Translations under genes and position numbers: made by a program
NCBI GenBank assembly: GCA_030280995.1
Contig: JASXTE010000014.1
Location: forward strand, 3,148,656-3,212,655
From: Hemileia vastatrix
Taxonomy: Eukaryota; Basidiomycota; Pucciniomycetes; Pucciniales; Zaghouaniaceae
Reading direction: 5' to 3'
DNA: 64,000 bases
The notes under the pieces: model-generated
What the model was told of the DNA's origin: nothing
What the model saw: the letters and a program-made list of their open reading frames with translations, nothing else
Database searches by the model: none
Part shown: piece by piece, positions 43,014-56,179 of the stretch
How the letters are laid out: every line of letters begins with the position of its first letter
Position numbering within the stretch: position 1 is the stretch's first letter

Positions 43014-46000
43014 TTACCTGCCCCAGTTGGCATCTGAATATACATTTAGGTTTGGATCCTTGTCTTTCTTGGGGTAGAGGTATATTTTCTTGTGATATTT
43101 ATGTTGTATATATACCAATAGATGGTTAAGTGCCCACCAATGCTCATCATTAGGGTTATTTGTGTTTCTTGCCAGCTGGTTTACTGTAAAGCTGATTTCA
43201 GGGCAAATGGCTGTTTCAAAATAGCTCAGCAACCCTATGATTGATAGAAAAGCTTTTGGTCTTATTGGGCTGTGGTATTTTTGAGAGGATGAGAGATTTA
43301 AGTTTGTTGGTAGTGGTTGATGATGTGTTAGTTTTATGTGGTGTTTGTTGAGTATTTTAGAAATGAGATCCGGTTGACTTAGTTGAAATACATTTTCATC
43401 TCATAAAATTTTGATGCCTACTATGGCATCCAGACCATCTTGCCATTTTATTGTTAAAGATTGATTGAGATTGTGCCACAGTTTCTTGAAGGTGTTTATA
43501 CTATTACCAGTGACTAAAACATCATTTACATGTACCCATATCATGGCAAATTGTTGTAGTATTTTGTAAGAAGTATACACCGTGGTCAAAATTTGAAATC
43601 TCATAACCTATTGTTTTGAGTTGTTTGCTGAAGTTTTGCCACCAGAAACTGACCACTTTTCAAGTTCTATACAATGTTTTTTTCTTACTCAGTACACCTT
43701 TCAATCATTTTGTTTGAATCTAGATGGATCACATACCCAAAATGTTTCTTTAATTGGAATGTGCAGGTAGGCCACTGTTACATTGAAAGCATGTATTGGC
43801 CATTTATTGCAGGCTGAAATTGTTAAAATAATTCTTTGTGCAGTGAAGGACACTTTTGGTGCAAAATTGGACACTTTGTCTATTCCTTTTATCTGCTTAA
43901 AACCTTTTGTGACATACCTTGCTTTAAATTTGCATTTTCCATTGATATTGAATTTCTTTTCTGAAAACACCCACTTTGCGTCTAGGATCCTTGAACCCAG
44001 TGGAGGTGTTTCCCTTGTCCATACATTCATGTCAGTTATATATTTTATTTCATTCATGAAGGATTCTCTACATGCTAGGCATTGGAATGAATTCAAAGCT
44101 TTGGTGTATGACTTGGGTGTCTCTGTTACAAAAAAAACCCCCACAGTGTTCTGCAATGGAGAAAGCTTTTTGATCTTGATCTAGCATTAGCTCCACTTCT
44201 TTAAAGTTATTAAGTTGTTTTGTGGATGTCACCTGTTGGTCAGTGGTTGTTTTTTTCACAATAAAGTAAAGGGAGATCTTGTCATAGTGTGTGGTAAGTC
44301 TGTCTTTGAAGTTCTCCCACACTGAAAAGAGAATTGACTTTTCTATGGGATCCCAAAATAGCCAGCCTTTTACTCTGGCTGGGTATCCCACTAGGTAGCA
44401 TTGTTTGGCTTTAGCGTCTAGGTTTTGTTGTTTCTCTTCTGGTATATGAACATACACTATTTCCCCAAATCTTCTGATCAGGTCTAGCTGAGACTTGTCC
44501 CCAAAAAGCACTTCATAAGTAGTCTTGTAACAAGATACTTTTTTGGGACTCTATTTAGAACATAAGATGCCCATTTGAAGGCAAAACTCCAAAACAACTC
44601 TGAAAGATGGCTGGAAAGAGGGTGATATGTCCAGTTTCTGTGATTGTGTGGTTGTAACTTTCAATTTTACTGTTCCGTTGATGATAGTATGGTAAGGAAT
44701 TCTCATATATGATGCCATTCATGGTAAGGAAGTTTGACATTATTTTATTTTTGAACTCTACTCTGTTGTCAGACCTGAATATTTTTACAGAAGAATTTGT
44801 TTGTGCCTCAAGTTGGGTTAACACATCTATGATCCTGGCTTTGGATTCTGATCTGTTCCTTAGAATATAGCATTCACTATATGAAGTTTCCAGATTTCTG
44901 ATGGGGAGTGCATATAGTCTATTATCAATGAAAAATTCTTCTATAGGACCTATCAAATATTCACTCACTATCTATAAGTTTGTTGGATTCCTGCCAGTAG
45001 ATTCAAGGAATGATTGTCATCTTCTCTTGCACATCTGACATGCATCACAGATGATCTAGCCAGCTGGAAGTTTACTGGGTAGTCCCATGGCCATTTTTAA
45101 TTTGATAATTTGCTGTATTTTCTTTAGACTAGCATGGCCTAGTAAGAAGTTCCATGTATAAAGCATTTCTTCATCTTTGGTCCTTCTACTTGACTCAGGG
45201 AAGGGTGTGGGTAAATTGAGGCTAAAGAATTTTGGTTCAGGTGCAAACAGGTTATTCATTACTACATCCACAGTGGATGTGACTAAATTATACAGAAGAC
45301 TATATACAGGAGAAGTAATTGGTGCACGAAGTGTTCAGAGGTTTTTATTTCTCATGTAAAAAGCTGTGAGAATTATTTTGTTATTAAAGCTGATATGAAA
45401 GTCATGTGAGTCAATTGAGATGATTTTTGCACCAGATTTGATGAGAGAGGCAGGGGAGATTAACATACCAGAGACTTCTTTTCAGTAAAAGATGGGGCTA
45501 ATATTGATAGTCTGTCCAGTCATTCCAATCAATTGCACCATCGCTTTTCATGTAATGTAAGGTGTTGTACCTCTAGTTTCCAATTTCATTTCCATAGGTT
45601 TCTTGAAAAGTACAAAATTAAATAACTTGTTTATCTCTCTTGAGAAGTGGATAGTGGAACCCATGTTGAAGAGGGGATTGGATGCATATTCTGGTGAGAT
45701 GTTAAGGCATTGGAATTCTGAAGCTGTTGCCTCTTCTAAGCCAATGGTAAGTTCTACAGCTTTAGCTCTTGCAGGTGGTATATTTGGTGCTGGGTGATTA
45801 GGTTGTCATGGAAGATATGTAGGTTGGTAAGAATCCATTTAACTTTTAGGCAGGATGTTGAAAAAGTTTCCCAAGTTGCGCTGTGGTGGGAGAAAAAGAC
45901 AGTTGTATTACCATGGATTAGACTGGTTGTAGGCCCTGTGGCACCACTGGGGGTGGGAAGGATCAGTTACTTATACCAAAAGCATGGGGTTTGGGACAAT

Positions 46001-47188
46001 TGGATTGGAAGTGGTCAGATAAGTTGCAGCTCCAGTAAGCTGGTTGCCTTTTTGGTCTGGCAGCTGACACTATGACACATTTTTTGTTTTTCCATAGAGT
46101 GAAAAAACTACGCAAAAGTTACAAAAAAAATTGTTTTTTGCACTTAAGACTCACTTAAGACCTTTAAGTGCTAAAAACAATTGTTACATAATCATTGCGT
46201 AATCATTGCACCACTGCTGTGCCCCAAGACAAAACAAACATCTGTTGGAGTATGACAGAGTGGGTTCTAGTGACTCAAAATATGGCTTAGATTCTTGCAA
46301 AGTAGATTTTAATGGAGAATTTAATGGATGATTGTTGTGAGAGTTGACTGATGGTGATAAATTATTGGCTGTTGGTGTGATAGTCACATTTTTTTAGTTT
46401 TTCATCATTATCCTTCATCCTATCCCATGTAAAAGCTAAAGTTCTTTGAGTTGTGGCTGATGATGGATTGGCACCAGTGATTTTGACAAGTAGTTCTACT
46501 TCTCTTAGAATTTCTGCACTGAATCTTGGGTTTTCTTTCAAGGCTCATTTGAATATGGCAGCAAGAATTTTTTCATTAAATCTTAGGTTTTGTGCATGTA
46601 GGTCAGCATTTCAATAATTAAGGTGTGAGAGCATTGCAATTGGATTCAAAATATCTCTTGATAACACATCTAGAATCTTTTTGAAGGCTTTAAACTGTAC
46701 TGAGCTCGAAAGTACATTATACTGGAGTTGAAGCTGTTCAAAAGCTGCAGTACTCAAAACCATTGATAAAATTTGTGTCTTGACCTTCAGATAAACTGAG
46801 TTGATGAGCATTGCATGGCTGATGTGCTCTCTTTCAGAACCATTCAAGGAATTGGGTCCTGTGAGGAGTTCTGGCTCACCAATGTAATTGCTCAGGATAA
46901 TTTTCAGCTCTTTGAACCAGAGTCTGAAGTTTGAACTATCTTCCTTTAGTTTTGTATGCCAGTTCACCATCTATTTTTAGACTTCACAAACGGTATCTGG
47001 GAATTTATTTCTTTCAGTGTTTCATGCTGCTGCTCAGGTGTCTCTTTATTCTTCATCATCAAAGGGAGGTAGGTTTTGTTATTTGATATAAGGGTCAAAT
47101 TCTTTAAAATCAGCATCTTCAAGATATTATGGTGGTTCTGATTTTCCTTTTCAGGTTTTTGTGTTTGTGGTGGCTTTTGAGTTTTCAT
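43014..47188 (-). pseudogene. Ty1/copia gag-pol element, 3' truncated
   Basis: Order on the minus strand: Gln/Asn-rich leader; gag (46611-46970, WHTKLKEDSSNFRLWFKELK); decayed zinc-knuckle and protease region; GAG pre-integrase (LLGHASLKKIQQIIKLKMAM, 45056-45271); integrase (KIFRSDNRVEFKNKI for Asp, SKIESYNHTITE for Glu); reverse transcriptase (WVFSEKKFNINGKCKFKARY; VAYLHIP); RNase H start (YSDANWGR). The expected Asp-Asp pair of RT reads Val-Asn-Asp: the first catalytic Asp is an AAT Asn codon (43524-43526). There are many stops and frame changes. The 5' LTR and primer site lie upstream; the 3' end stops in RNase H. Confidence 0.9.
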
Positions 47189-47740
47189 TCCTGTAGCTGG
47201 AGAAGAGGTTGGTGGTTGTGTTGGTGTTGGGGTAATGTTTCTGTATTTAGGAATCTTAATGGTGGTTGTGTTGGGATTTTTTTTGTGTCATTTAAAAATA
47301 AACTAATGATAGAAAACACAGATTGAAAAAGGATACAGAAAGAGAAATTGTGAGAAACGAAAATAAGAATAAATAATCAATGAAAAAAAGTAAGAGAAAA
47401 TAAGTTTTTGGGTAAGAGTGCATCCACTCCTATGTTTGTTTGGGTTCTTGACAGGAACCTAATCTAATAGCCTGGATAAAAAAAGGAAATAGTATTGAAT
47501 AGAATAGTGAAGAAGAGAAATGAAAAATAAAGTTAAAGGGTAAAGTAATATAATTTTCAGAAAAGGTAAAAATGGAAAAAAGGAGATAGATAAAATTGAA
47601 GAGATTTTCAGTGAATTTCTTTCTGCTGTAAATGGAAATACAAGTTTTTGATGATGATTACAATATTTTAGTCACTAATTAATTTGGAGAAGAAGATAAG
47701 TTGGAAGACAAAAGGAAAACAAAATTATTGAGGTACTTAA

Positions 47741-47752
47741 GGCCCATAACCT
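47741..47752 (-). other. Copia primer-binding site
   Basis: Minus strand AGGTTATGGGCC, two bases after the LTR end, as for half-molecule initiator tRNA-Met priming known in copia. Confidence 0.8.
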
Positions 47753-47754
47753 AT

Positions 47755-47980
47755 TGGTGGGCAAATTAATGGTTACAACTATATTAAATAATGCATTAAT
47801 TTATGAATCATGTACTACTTTATATACATTGTGAGAATGTAGCCTATTTAGGACCTAGAATAATTAAGTCATGTGGTGTGTCTGTGGAGACAGTTGTGTG
47901 ACATGGTCTCCTGCACTATGTCACACTTCATTGCGGGAAACTGACACCCAAAATGTAAACTTGACACAGTTTTTCCCACA
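47755..47980 (-). repeat. Copia 5' LTR (short)
   Basis: On the minus strand begins TGTGGGAAAAACTG and ends CCCACCA, immediately before the primer site. About 226 bases, with a TGTATATAAAGTAG TATA-like element inside. No second copy in the window, because the 3' end of this element is missing, so the outer boundary is a judgement. Confidence 0.55.
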
Positions 47981-49002
47981 GTGATATTAGAGCATCTACC
48001 TTTATGTTTGTTAACACCCCACTCCATGCATGTGCATACTTGACTAACTATTACTATGGTAAGTATTCCAGCACCATGTCATTTACACCTCACATTATCT
48101 ATTCATTTTTGTAAATATTGGGTAAAAGTAAGAGCATCTCTAGCTGTCTTGGTAAATTGACTCAGTATGCATAAAAAGGGGTATCACAGTTAGAAATTTG
48201 TAACTATTTAAATGGTATTTCACAACACAAAAAGAAAGCCACAAACTTGAAATTAATTTTCAGTAAAAAGGTTTTTTGGTGGCACAATATGGCGTATTTC
48301 AAAAAATTATCATGGTTGATTTTGTGGAAAAATTAGGTATTTTGTAATGGAAGATCTCTAAGTTTGGTACCACCTAATTTACCAAGTTTTGAGCAAAATA
48401 AATCCAGCCGGGCTCTTTTAAGCCCTATTTTACAAAATATTTTGTTAAGTATTCTGTCTTTTCCACTAACTTTACAAGATGTTGTGTAGCCCCCCACTTT
48501 AACTTTTGCCAGCCTGTGCCTTTTTTCATTCAAATGCTATTGAAACTGCTCACAATTTTTCAATCTCTTTAACAACAGAACATTTTTTTAATGCATCTTA
48601 TCACTCCTCATTACAGTTATATCTGCTGCATTTTATCATTATGACGTCTAGTGATCCTAAGAAAGATAATCTCCCAATTGAACCCCAATAAAGAAGAACA
48701 GCTTACAATTTCTTAAGTTACTGTCAGTGAGAGACCTGAATACTCAACATATCAATCAGGCAAACATTTCTTTAATAAAATTGAGAAATACTTCAATCTA
48801 CATAGCAAATCTCACTACAGGGACTATGAGAAAATTAGAACTAGGTGTGTCATCCTTCTTGTTTTCCAAAAGGTCTTTTAAATCAATCTTTTTTTCTTAC
48901 CTCAGATAAGGTGCTTTAAATACTGAAACTCTGAGATTTAGTGCAATTTATTATTCAATAGAGTGTATTTCACTGAGTGGAAGCTACCAAAGTGAGTGGG
49001 TC
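47981..49002. other. Stretch between copia and gypsy LTR
   Basis: Plus-strand frames at 48506-48691 and 48727-48909 (including INQANISLIKLRNTSIYIAN) have protein-like composition but no recognised family, so I do not call a gene. 48251-48377 is a copy of a repeat found again at 60184-60312. Confidence 0.4.
48251..48377 (+). repeat. Dispersed repeat X, copy 1
   Basis: ATTAATTTTCAGTAAAAAG, then TATTT-AAAAAATTATCATG-TTGATTT-GTGGAAAAA and GGTATTTTG, shared in order and orientation with 60184-60312. The two copies bracket the gypsy tandem. Confidence 0.75.
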
Positions 49003-50271
49003 TATCAGCGGGTCATCTAGAAGAAGGAGGAAAAGAAGTAAAAGAATAGGGAAATAATATATTGGAGTTTTATAATGATTAAGTAGCTTTAAAAAAGTAA
49101 TAGAGAAAAATAAAGGAATACAACAACAATTGCTTGAGTAGAGACACAACAGGAGGTTCAATTCAAATATAATAATAATTATTTTAATAAGTTATAATGC
49201 GCAATTCACAATTATATTTATTAATAGACTTACTGCAACCTCAGAATAATTATTTACTTTTAAATTAGAATTATAATACTAATAAAAATAAAGTAAATGT
49301 GTTATATTTTAAAAATATGTTAAAACGTTGAGTGTAAATAAGTGATGCATTAAAGGGGATTACCCAAGGCCCTTTTATAGACCAGGGGACCTCTGAAGCG
49401 CCAAAAATTAGTATATACAAAATAGTAATAGGCTAAAACAAGAATATAAATGAATAGAAATGAAACATAGATATTAAGAGAAAAACATGAAACAATTAAC
49501 TAAACCCATGAATAAGTAACTAGTCTTCCCAACATAATTTCCCAAACCAGTTAATTAAAATACTGAGTAACTAAGTAAGCCTGAAACATAAGAACTGTGA
49601 GAAAAAGAATCCAAAACAGACATTACAGTAGGATGTAAAGGGTTTAATTAAAACAATTAGAATTATTTTCACGCCAAAATCCATGTAATCAATTCAATCC
49701 AGTATAAAGCAATTTTAATTAATTGTTTAAACTATGTAATTAATTCAATATTTAGTTTAAATGAAACATATAAATAATTTAATGATATTTCTAATTTAAA
49801 GTGAAAATTTTAATACCATATTATTAAATAAGTGTTATAATTTATTTAATAGTTTTACTGACACAATTAAGGGTCAAAAAAAGCGCCCAATATTATTGTT
49901 TAATAATGTATGAAAAAGGTTTATTTAATATATAAATTTAATTAATTAAATTAAATACATTATAAGTTAATTTTACACCTATAGTTATAATATATGTTTA
50001 TAACTAATTAATTATAAATTTGTATATATTAAATACATAAAAAATGCGCCATTATTTATAGAATATATAGCATGCTTAATTTAAACATATAAATAATTTA
50101 TATAATAATAAAATTAATATAATATTTATATATATTTAACAAAATAATTATATCATTTCATTATGCAATATAAGATTAATTTATATTCATAATAAGAAAA
50201 TTTTTACGCCCTCTTTCAGGTCAATAAATAAACATAAAAATTACTGGGCTCCTGGTATAGCCTGGCTGACA
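49003..50271 (-). repeat. Gypsy LTR A (3' LTR of gypsy element 1)
   Basis: On the minus strand starts TGTCAGCCAGG at 50271, just after a purine tract (AAAATGAGGGAG) that follows pol, and ends near GCTGATA at 49003 (expected CA altered). Length 1,269 bases. TATAAAA on the minus strand at 49373-49379 next to CCTTGGGTAATCC. Homologous along its length to the LTR at 54888-56146, but clearly diverged. Confidence 0.85.
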
Positions 50272-50304
50272 CTCCCTCATTTTAAAAAAAACAATAAAAA
50301 AATG

Positions 50305-53300
50305 CTAAGATTTTTTCATTTTGTACTTCTTTAAGAGAGTAGAAAGATTTTAAATTTCCTTTCCAGGTATCCATGCATCATGTTCAGATGATTTGTTCTT
50401 ATATCTCAATAAAAATTCAGTACCTGTTTCAGAAGTGATAATTCTATCATTGAGAATTTTATCAATTTCTGCAGTTTCAGTGACTTCCTGAGGGTTTTTC
50501 TTAGGTCTTCCTTTTCTTTTGGGAAATAAGTCACTTCTGGAAGTATAAGGCTTAAGCAAAGAAATGGGAAAAATAGGATGTTTCCTATCATATGGAGAAT
50601 ACAATACAACTTCCACTACATTATCTCTGACCATTCTTTTAACAAATTGTCCTACAAAAAAATCTTTTAATTTATTGTTACCTTGTAGATTGAAATGGAC
50701 AGTAGATATCAACACTTCATCACCCTTGTTAAATGTTTATTTTTTATGGGATTTATCCCATCTCTTCTTTTCATATTCAAATGCTTTATCAATACAGCTT
50801 TGGCATGTTTTCTGCATAGCTGTTGCATTTTCACAAAAGATTTTACACCAGGGTGTAGTTCCAACTTAGGTTATTTATTATTGAGAATTTGAGCAGGAAT
50901 GTTTGGGACATAACCTAACCAAAGCTCAAAAGGCTTTTTCTCAGTGACATAATGAACAGTGCTATTATATGTAAATTCAAGACCAGGTAATAGAGTGACC
51001 CAGTCATGAGTAAATCTGTCATTGTCTTTATATTCTAATCCAAAGGCACAATACCTTCTAATCATATCTTCCAGAGTTTGAATAATTCTTTCAGCTAGAT
51101 CATCAGTCTGAGGATGGTGAGCTGTAGACAATTTTAACTTACAGCCACAAATATCCATCAAAGAGGTCCAAAACTCAGAAGTAAATTTTGGATCTCTATC
51201 AGAGAAAATGGCTATTGAAAATCCAATAATATAGAACATGTAAGTCCACCATAAGAAAGCTAATTCATTTGTGGATACATCTTTGTGGGTGGGAATAAAT
51301 TTGCACATTTTTGTGAATCTATCCACTATTACCCAACAAGAGTTATAACTGTCTTTACCTGCTACAGGAAGACCAGTGACAAAATCCATGTTAATGATTT
51401 GCCATGGAGCATCAGGTGCTTCAATATTTTGTAATAACCCTGCTCTTTTACCTTTCAACCTTTTTTATTTCTGGCAGGAATCACAAGATTGAACATATAA
51501 TTTTGTATCTTCAGACATATTAGCCCACCAAGCAGTGTTTTTGATTCTAATTAATGTCTTTTCAAGATCAATATGACCAGCTAATATGTCATCATGACAA
51601 AGTTTGAGGATAGTTTCTTTCATAGAAGAAGGAATCAAAATTAAATTAGTAAGCTTTCTTCTATAATATATATAACTATCTTCAATAGAAACCTGTCCTT
51701 TAATCAAAGCATTTTGATACTTTTCAGGAAGCGTTTTAATCAATGTTTGAATTGAAGCATTCTTAGGATCATTTAAGATAGTAACTAATTTATTTAAATC
51801 AGAATCTTTATCATATGAATCCAGAATTAATTGTAATAAATCTTCTTCCATATCATCTATAAATATACCATGGATATGAACAGTATCATCTTCAGGTACA
51901 TAAGAAGGATTGGAGTCATTATTTGGCAGAGGCAATCTTGACAGCATATCAACATTGGAGTGAATATTTTCAGCCCTATGGATAATTGTCATTTTTCTTC
52001 TGTACTCTTGAACAGCAAGTTGCCACCTGAACATATGTCTATTGGGTGTTTTCAGGTTTAAGAGGGACTTCAAAGCACTACAGTTAGCTACAAATTTAAA
52101 CTTTTGGTTATCTAGATAGTAATGAAGTTTCTCAAGAGCCCAAACAACTGCTAAGCACTCTAATTGAGTGGCACCATATTTCAATTCACTATTTCTCAAG
52201 GTTCTTGAAATATAACAAATTACAACCTCTGAGGATTTTCATTAATAATTTGTTTCTGGTGAAGGGCAGCACCCAGACCAACAAAGCTAGCATCTGTATA
52301 CAGGACAAAAGGTTTGTTGAAATCTGGAAGCACTAAGATAGGGGCTGTCATTAAGGAACATTTTAATGCATAAAAGGCTTTTTGACAATCAATATTCCAG
52401 ATGAATTCAACATCTTTCCTAGTTAGTTTGGTAAGAGACAAGGCTATGACCTGATAATTTTTAATATATTGTCTATAATAGCCACACATACCCAAAAAAC
52501 TTTGTATTTCTCTTACAGAAGTTGGTGCCTTTACATTTTGAATTGCAGCAACTTTGTTGTGGTCTACACAAATTTGTAGCCCTGACACAACATGGCCAAG
52601 GACTTTTAAAGATTGAAAGCCAAATTGACACTTTTTTAAGGACAAGGTCATATTGATTTCATCCATTTTTTGAAAAAATCTATTTAAATGAATCATATAT
52701 TCATCAAAAGTTTTTGAAAAAACTATGATATCATCAATATAAACCATAAGCCATCCTTTAATTATTTCCTGATGGAAAGTATTATCCATGACTTTTTGGA
52801 AAACTGAAGGTGCATTTTTAGGGCCAAATGGCATTCTAACATACTTACATATTCCCATATGAGTAGCAATAAGCAAAAACTTTTGAGAATTCTTCTCAAC
52901 TGGAACTTGATGATACCCTTTAGTACCATCCAGACAACTAATAAATTTTGAACTTTGCAAGGTAGCATGTATTGAATTAATTCTGGGTAAAGATAAATAT
53001 CATCAACAGTATAAGTGTTTAATGCTCTGTAATCTCCACATAATCTAGCCTTATCCTTTTCATAAGAAATCAAGACTGGGGAGATGACACAATATTTGGG
53101 GGTGACATCCACTTTCTCAATGATATTCATTTTTAATAATGTGGCAATATTATCTTTGATATCCTTTCTTTTTGTTGGAGAAGCAGGATATGGTTTTTTC
53201 TTAAGACTAGGAGGAATATCACTCAAGTTACAGAATAAGGTAATTTTCATTTCTTCCTGAACATTTTCTAAAACATGAGAACCATGAGCAAAAGCCATAG

Positions 53301-54825
53301 AGAAGGATGTAATTGAGGCAATTATAGAATTATTTTTTTCACTAGTTAACTGATCACCAAAAGAGACAGTATTTATTTCATTTAATAAATCATCCATTTC
53401 AATTTTTGGTCTGCCTTTACACTGGATCAGTGAGTTACAAAACTTTAACAGATTCCCAGAAGTTTTTCTAGGGGAGGAAATTTTGAATTTTCTTTTGCCA
53501 TTCAATTTCAAGGTGAAGCAATTATTTGCTGGGTCCAATTTCCCACCAAACATGGTTAAAACATCATTACCCATAATAAACCAATTTCTTAAATTATCAT
53601 TTTTCATGACAACAAATTCACAAATAGCTCTGACAAAACCACCATTATATTTGAATAATACAGAGGTTTGGTATTTGCTAATTGGACACAAGGTGGAACC
53701 ATACCCTCTCCATTTTTCAGAAGTCATAGGTAATAGTTTACTCAAAGAATACTTATCCACTGAAGCTAAGTCTCTTTCAGACACTACACTTCCTCCAGCA
53801 CCAGAGTCAAGAACTACATCAACATTTTTACCATTAATGATAACAGGTGCCTTCAAAGAAGATATGGCTATAGAATTGTTAGTAATAATTTTAATTATTT
53901 CAGCATTTTCCACTGAAGATAAATCCAATACACATTCTTCAGATATATTATCTAAATAATGGACATCCTGTTCCAACATTAAAACATCTTTAACAGATTC
54001 ATTGTCATAGGAGATATTACTTTCACAGTCACTAGAAGAATTATTGATATCAATTTCAGCCTCATCAGAGTCTTCATTTTTTTCAACAAGTTGAATTTTC
54101 TTGTCACAAACATGACCCTTTTGCCATGATTTGTTACATTTATGACAAGTATTTGTTGCATATTTTTTAGGTGCAACTGGGGCAGAGGGTTTAACAGATT
54201 TTTCTGGGGGCTGTGTAGAAGGTTTATATTGATCATGATAAGATTTTCCAAGGTAATTCTTTGGTTCATATCTATGGTTGAGCAGTACCTCATTACAGAT
54301 ATTAATGAAAGAATAATGTTCCCTCACATGCTCAGTTCTAGCTACAATTAAATCTCTAAGAGAATTTGGTAATTTATACAAGATTTTATCTCTCCAAATA
54401 TCATAATCCATCTTTGGATCAATTGCTCTCAAGATTTTTGTTACTTTCATAAGAAAAACAATGGGTTTTTCAACAGAGGAGGATAAATATCTAGTATTCT
54501 CATACAGTCTTTGCTGAGACAACCTGAATTTTGAACCACCAAACTGATTCTCAATCAAGGATTTCCAATCATTCCATGTATAATGGTTGTTATCTAATAG
54601 AATAGATTTATACCACATCAAGGCTACATTTGAAAATAAAGAAATTAGCTTAGAAACAATTTCCTCATCAGGTAGTTTTTAAGTTTTCTTTAAATTATCA
54701 ATTCTTTAGATAAAGTGTTGCCAATCAGATGAAGAATCACCATCAAAGGTAGGATATTGGTCAAATTTAGGCCAATTTTTCTGACTACTGGGATGGTCCA
54801 TCTTTTGGTTTGAATTATTCATCAT
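50305..54825 (-). pseudogene. Ty3/gypsy gag-pol, element 1 (chromodomain type)
   Basis: Gag start at 54825 or 54822. Two TAA stops follow within about 45 bases of 54700. Then gag (WYKSILLDNNHYTWNDWKSL), a zinc-knuckle-like CHKCNKSWQKGHVC, protease VVLDSGAGGS, RT with ARLCGDYRALN and VYIDDIIVF, RNase H VLYTDASFVGLGAALHQKQ, integrase zinc finger (CHDDILAGH to SCDSCQ), and the DDE core (NMDFVTG, SDRDPKF, LAERIIQ). A basic KRKGRPKKNP stretch and a C-terminal chromodomain-like motif (EIDKILNDRIITSETGTEFL) end it. Frame changes near 52970 and 52215 and stops near 51463 and 50352 inactivate it. The RT and integrase catalytic residues survive. Confidence 0.95.
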
Positions 54826-54887
54826 TAATAATCCCTGAAGTTTAGCCAGGTGTTCAGAAATTTCATTATTTACAGAAACAGCTGGTA

Positions 54888-56146
54888 TGTCGGCCAGTCG
54901 TCTAGAAGAAGGAAAGAAAGGGGGAAGAAAAAGAGGAGGAAAGGAAAATAGGAAAGAAGGGTTTATAGAAAGTAGAAACAATAAGGTAATAAAATAATTG
55001 GATTTATTTAAAGAGAGGCAAAGACGAGTTACTTGAGGGATGACAAAAAAATGAGGTTTTATTAAATGAAAATATTATTTAAAGTAAGGGTTCTTTTCTT
55101 TGTGTGGAAAACACTATTATTACTATCAGAATTAAAGCAACCTGTAATTAGTTATATAAAATTTTAAATTAGTTTTTTAATACTAATAAAAATAATATAA
55201 ACGTAATATATTAAAAATATGCTCAAGTTTTGATTGTGTAGTAAGTGATGAGGCTACAGGGGATTATCCAAGGCCTTTTTATAGGCAATGGGTCCTCTGA
55301 AGCGCCACTAAATTTTTAAATACAAGAGTTATAATAAGATGAAACAAGAAAATAAAAGAATAAGTGAAACATAACAATTTAGAGAAAAATATGAAACAAA
55401 TAATTAAAACCCCAAATAAGAACCAAATTTCCCCACAACTAATTCCCAAATCAGTAAGTAAAAATAGTGAGTAACTAAACAAGCCTGAGACATAGGAACT
55501 ATGAGAAAAAATAATTCAAAACAGATGGTACAGTATGCTTTAAGGGTTTTTAAGTGAAACAAGTAAAAATATTTTGACGCAACAAAATATGTAATCAATT
55601 TTAATTTAGTATAAAGAAATTAATTAATTTTTCCAACTATGTAATTAAATAATTAATTTAAATGAAACAAGTAATTAATTTATTGCTAAATTAAGTTGAG
55701 AATTTTAATACTATTTTATAAAATAAGTATTATAATTTATTTAATTTTTTATTGACACAATCAAGGGTCCAAAAAACAGCGGCAATAATTATGGATAATA
55801 GTATATGAAAAAGTATATTTTAATAATTAAATTTAATTAATTAAAGTAATTACAATATAAGATAAACACTTGAATATAATTATCTTATAAGTTTTTAATT
55901 AATTAATTTATAATTATTAAATAAAAAATGTGCCCTTTGTTATGGAATATAATTAAATGCTTTTAAATTATCTTAAAATAAAATTAAAATAATATTTACT
56001 TTATTTATATAAATAAAATATTAATATAAATTTATTATGTAATATAATATTAATGTTAAATGCATACTCTGCAATTATTATGTCTTTATTTAATTCAAAT
56101 AAATTGTATTTTTATTTACTGGGCTCCTGGGACAGCCTGGCTGACA
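54888..56146 (-). repeat. Gypsy LTR B, shared by two tandem elements
   Basis: On the minus strand starts TGTCAGCCAGG at 56146 and ends GGCCGACA at 54888 (1,259 bases). TATAAAA at 55277-55283. It follows the purine tract of element 2 (GGAGTGAGGGAG), so it is that element's 3' LTR. It also directly precedes gag of element 1, so it is that element's 5' LTR. Confidence 0.9.
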
Positions 56147-56179
56147 CTCCCTCACTCCAAAAAAACAATAAAAAAAATG

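Noticed and set aside
53483..53959. Plus-strand 158-residue reading frame opposite gypsy protease
   Set aside because: Mirror frame of a well-supported gypsy gag-pol; a similar shadow appears opposite element 2.
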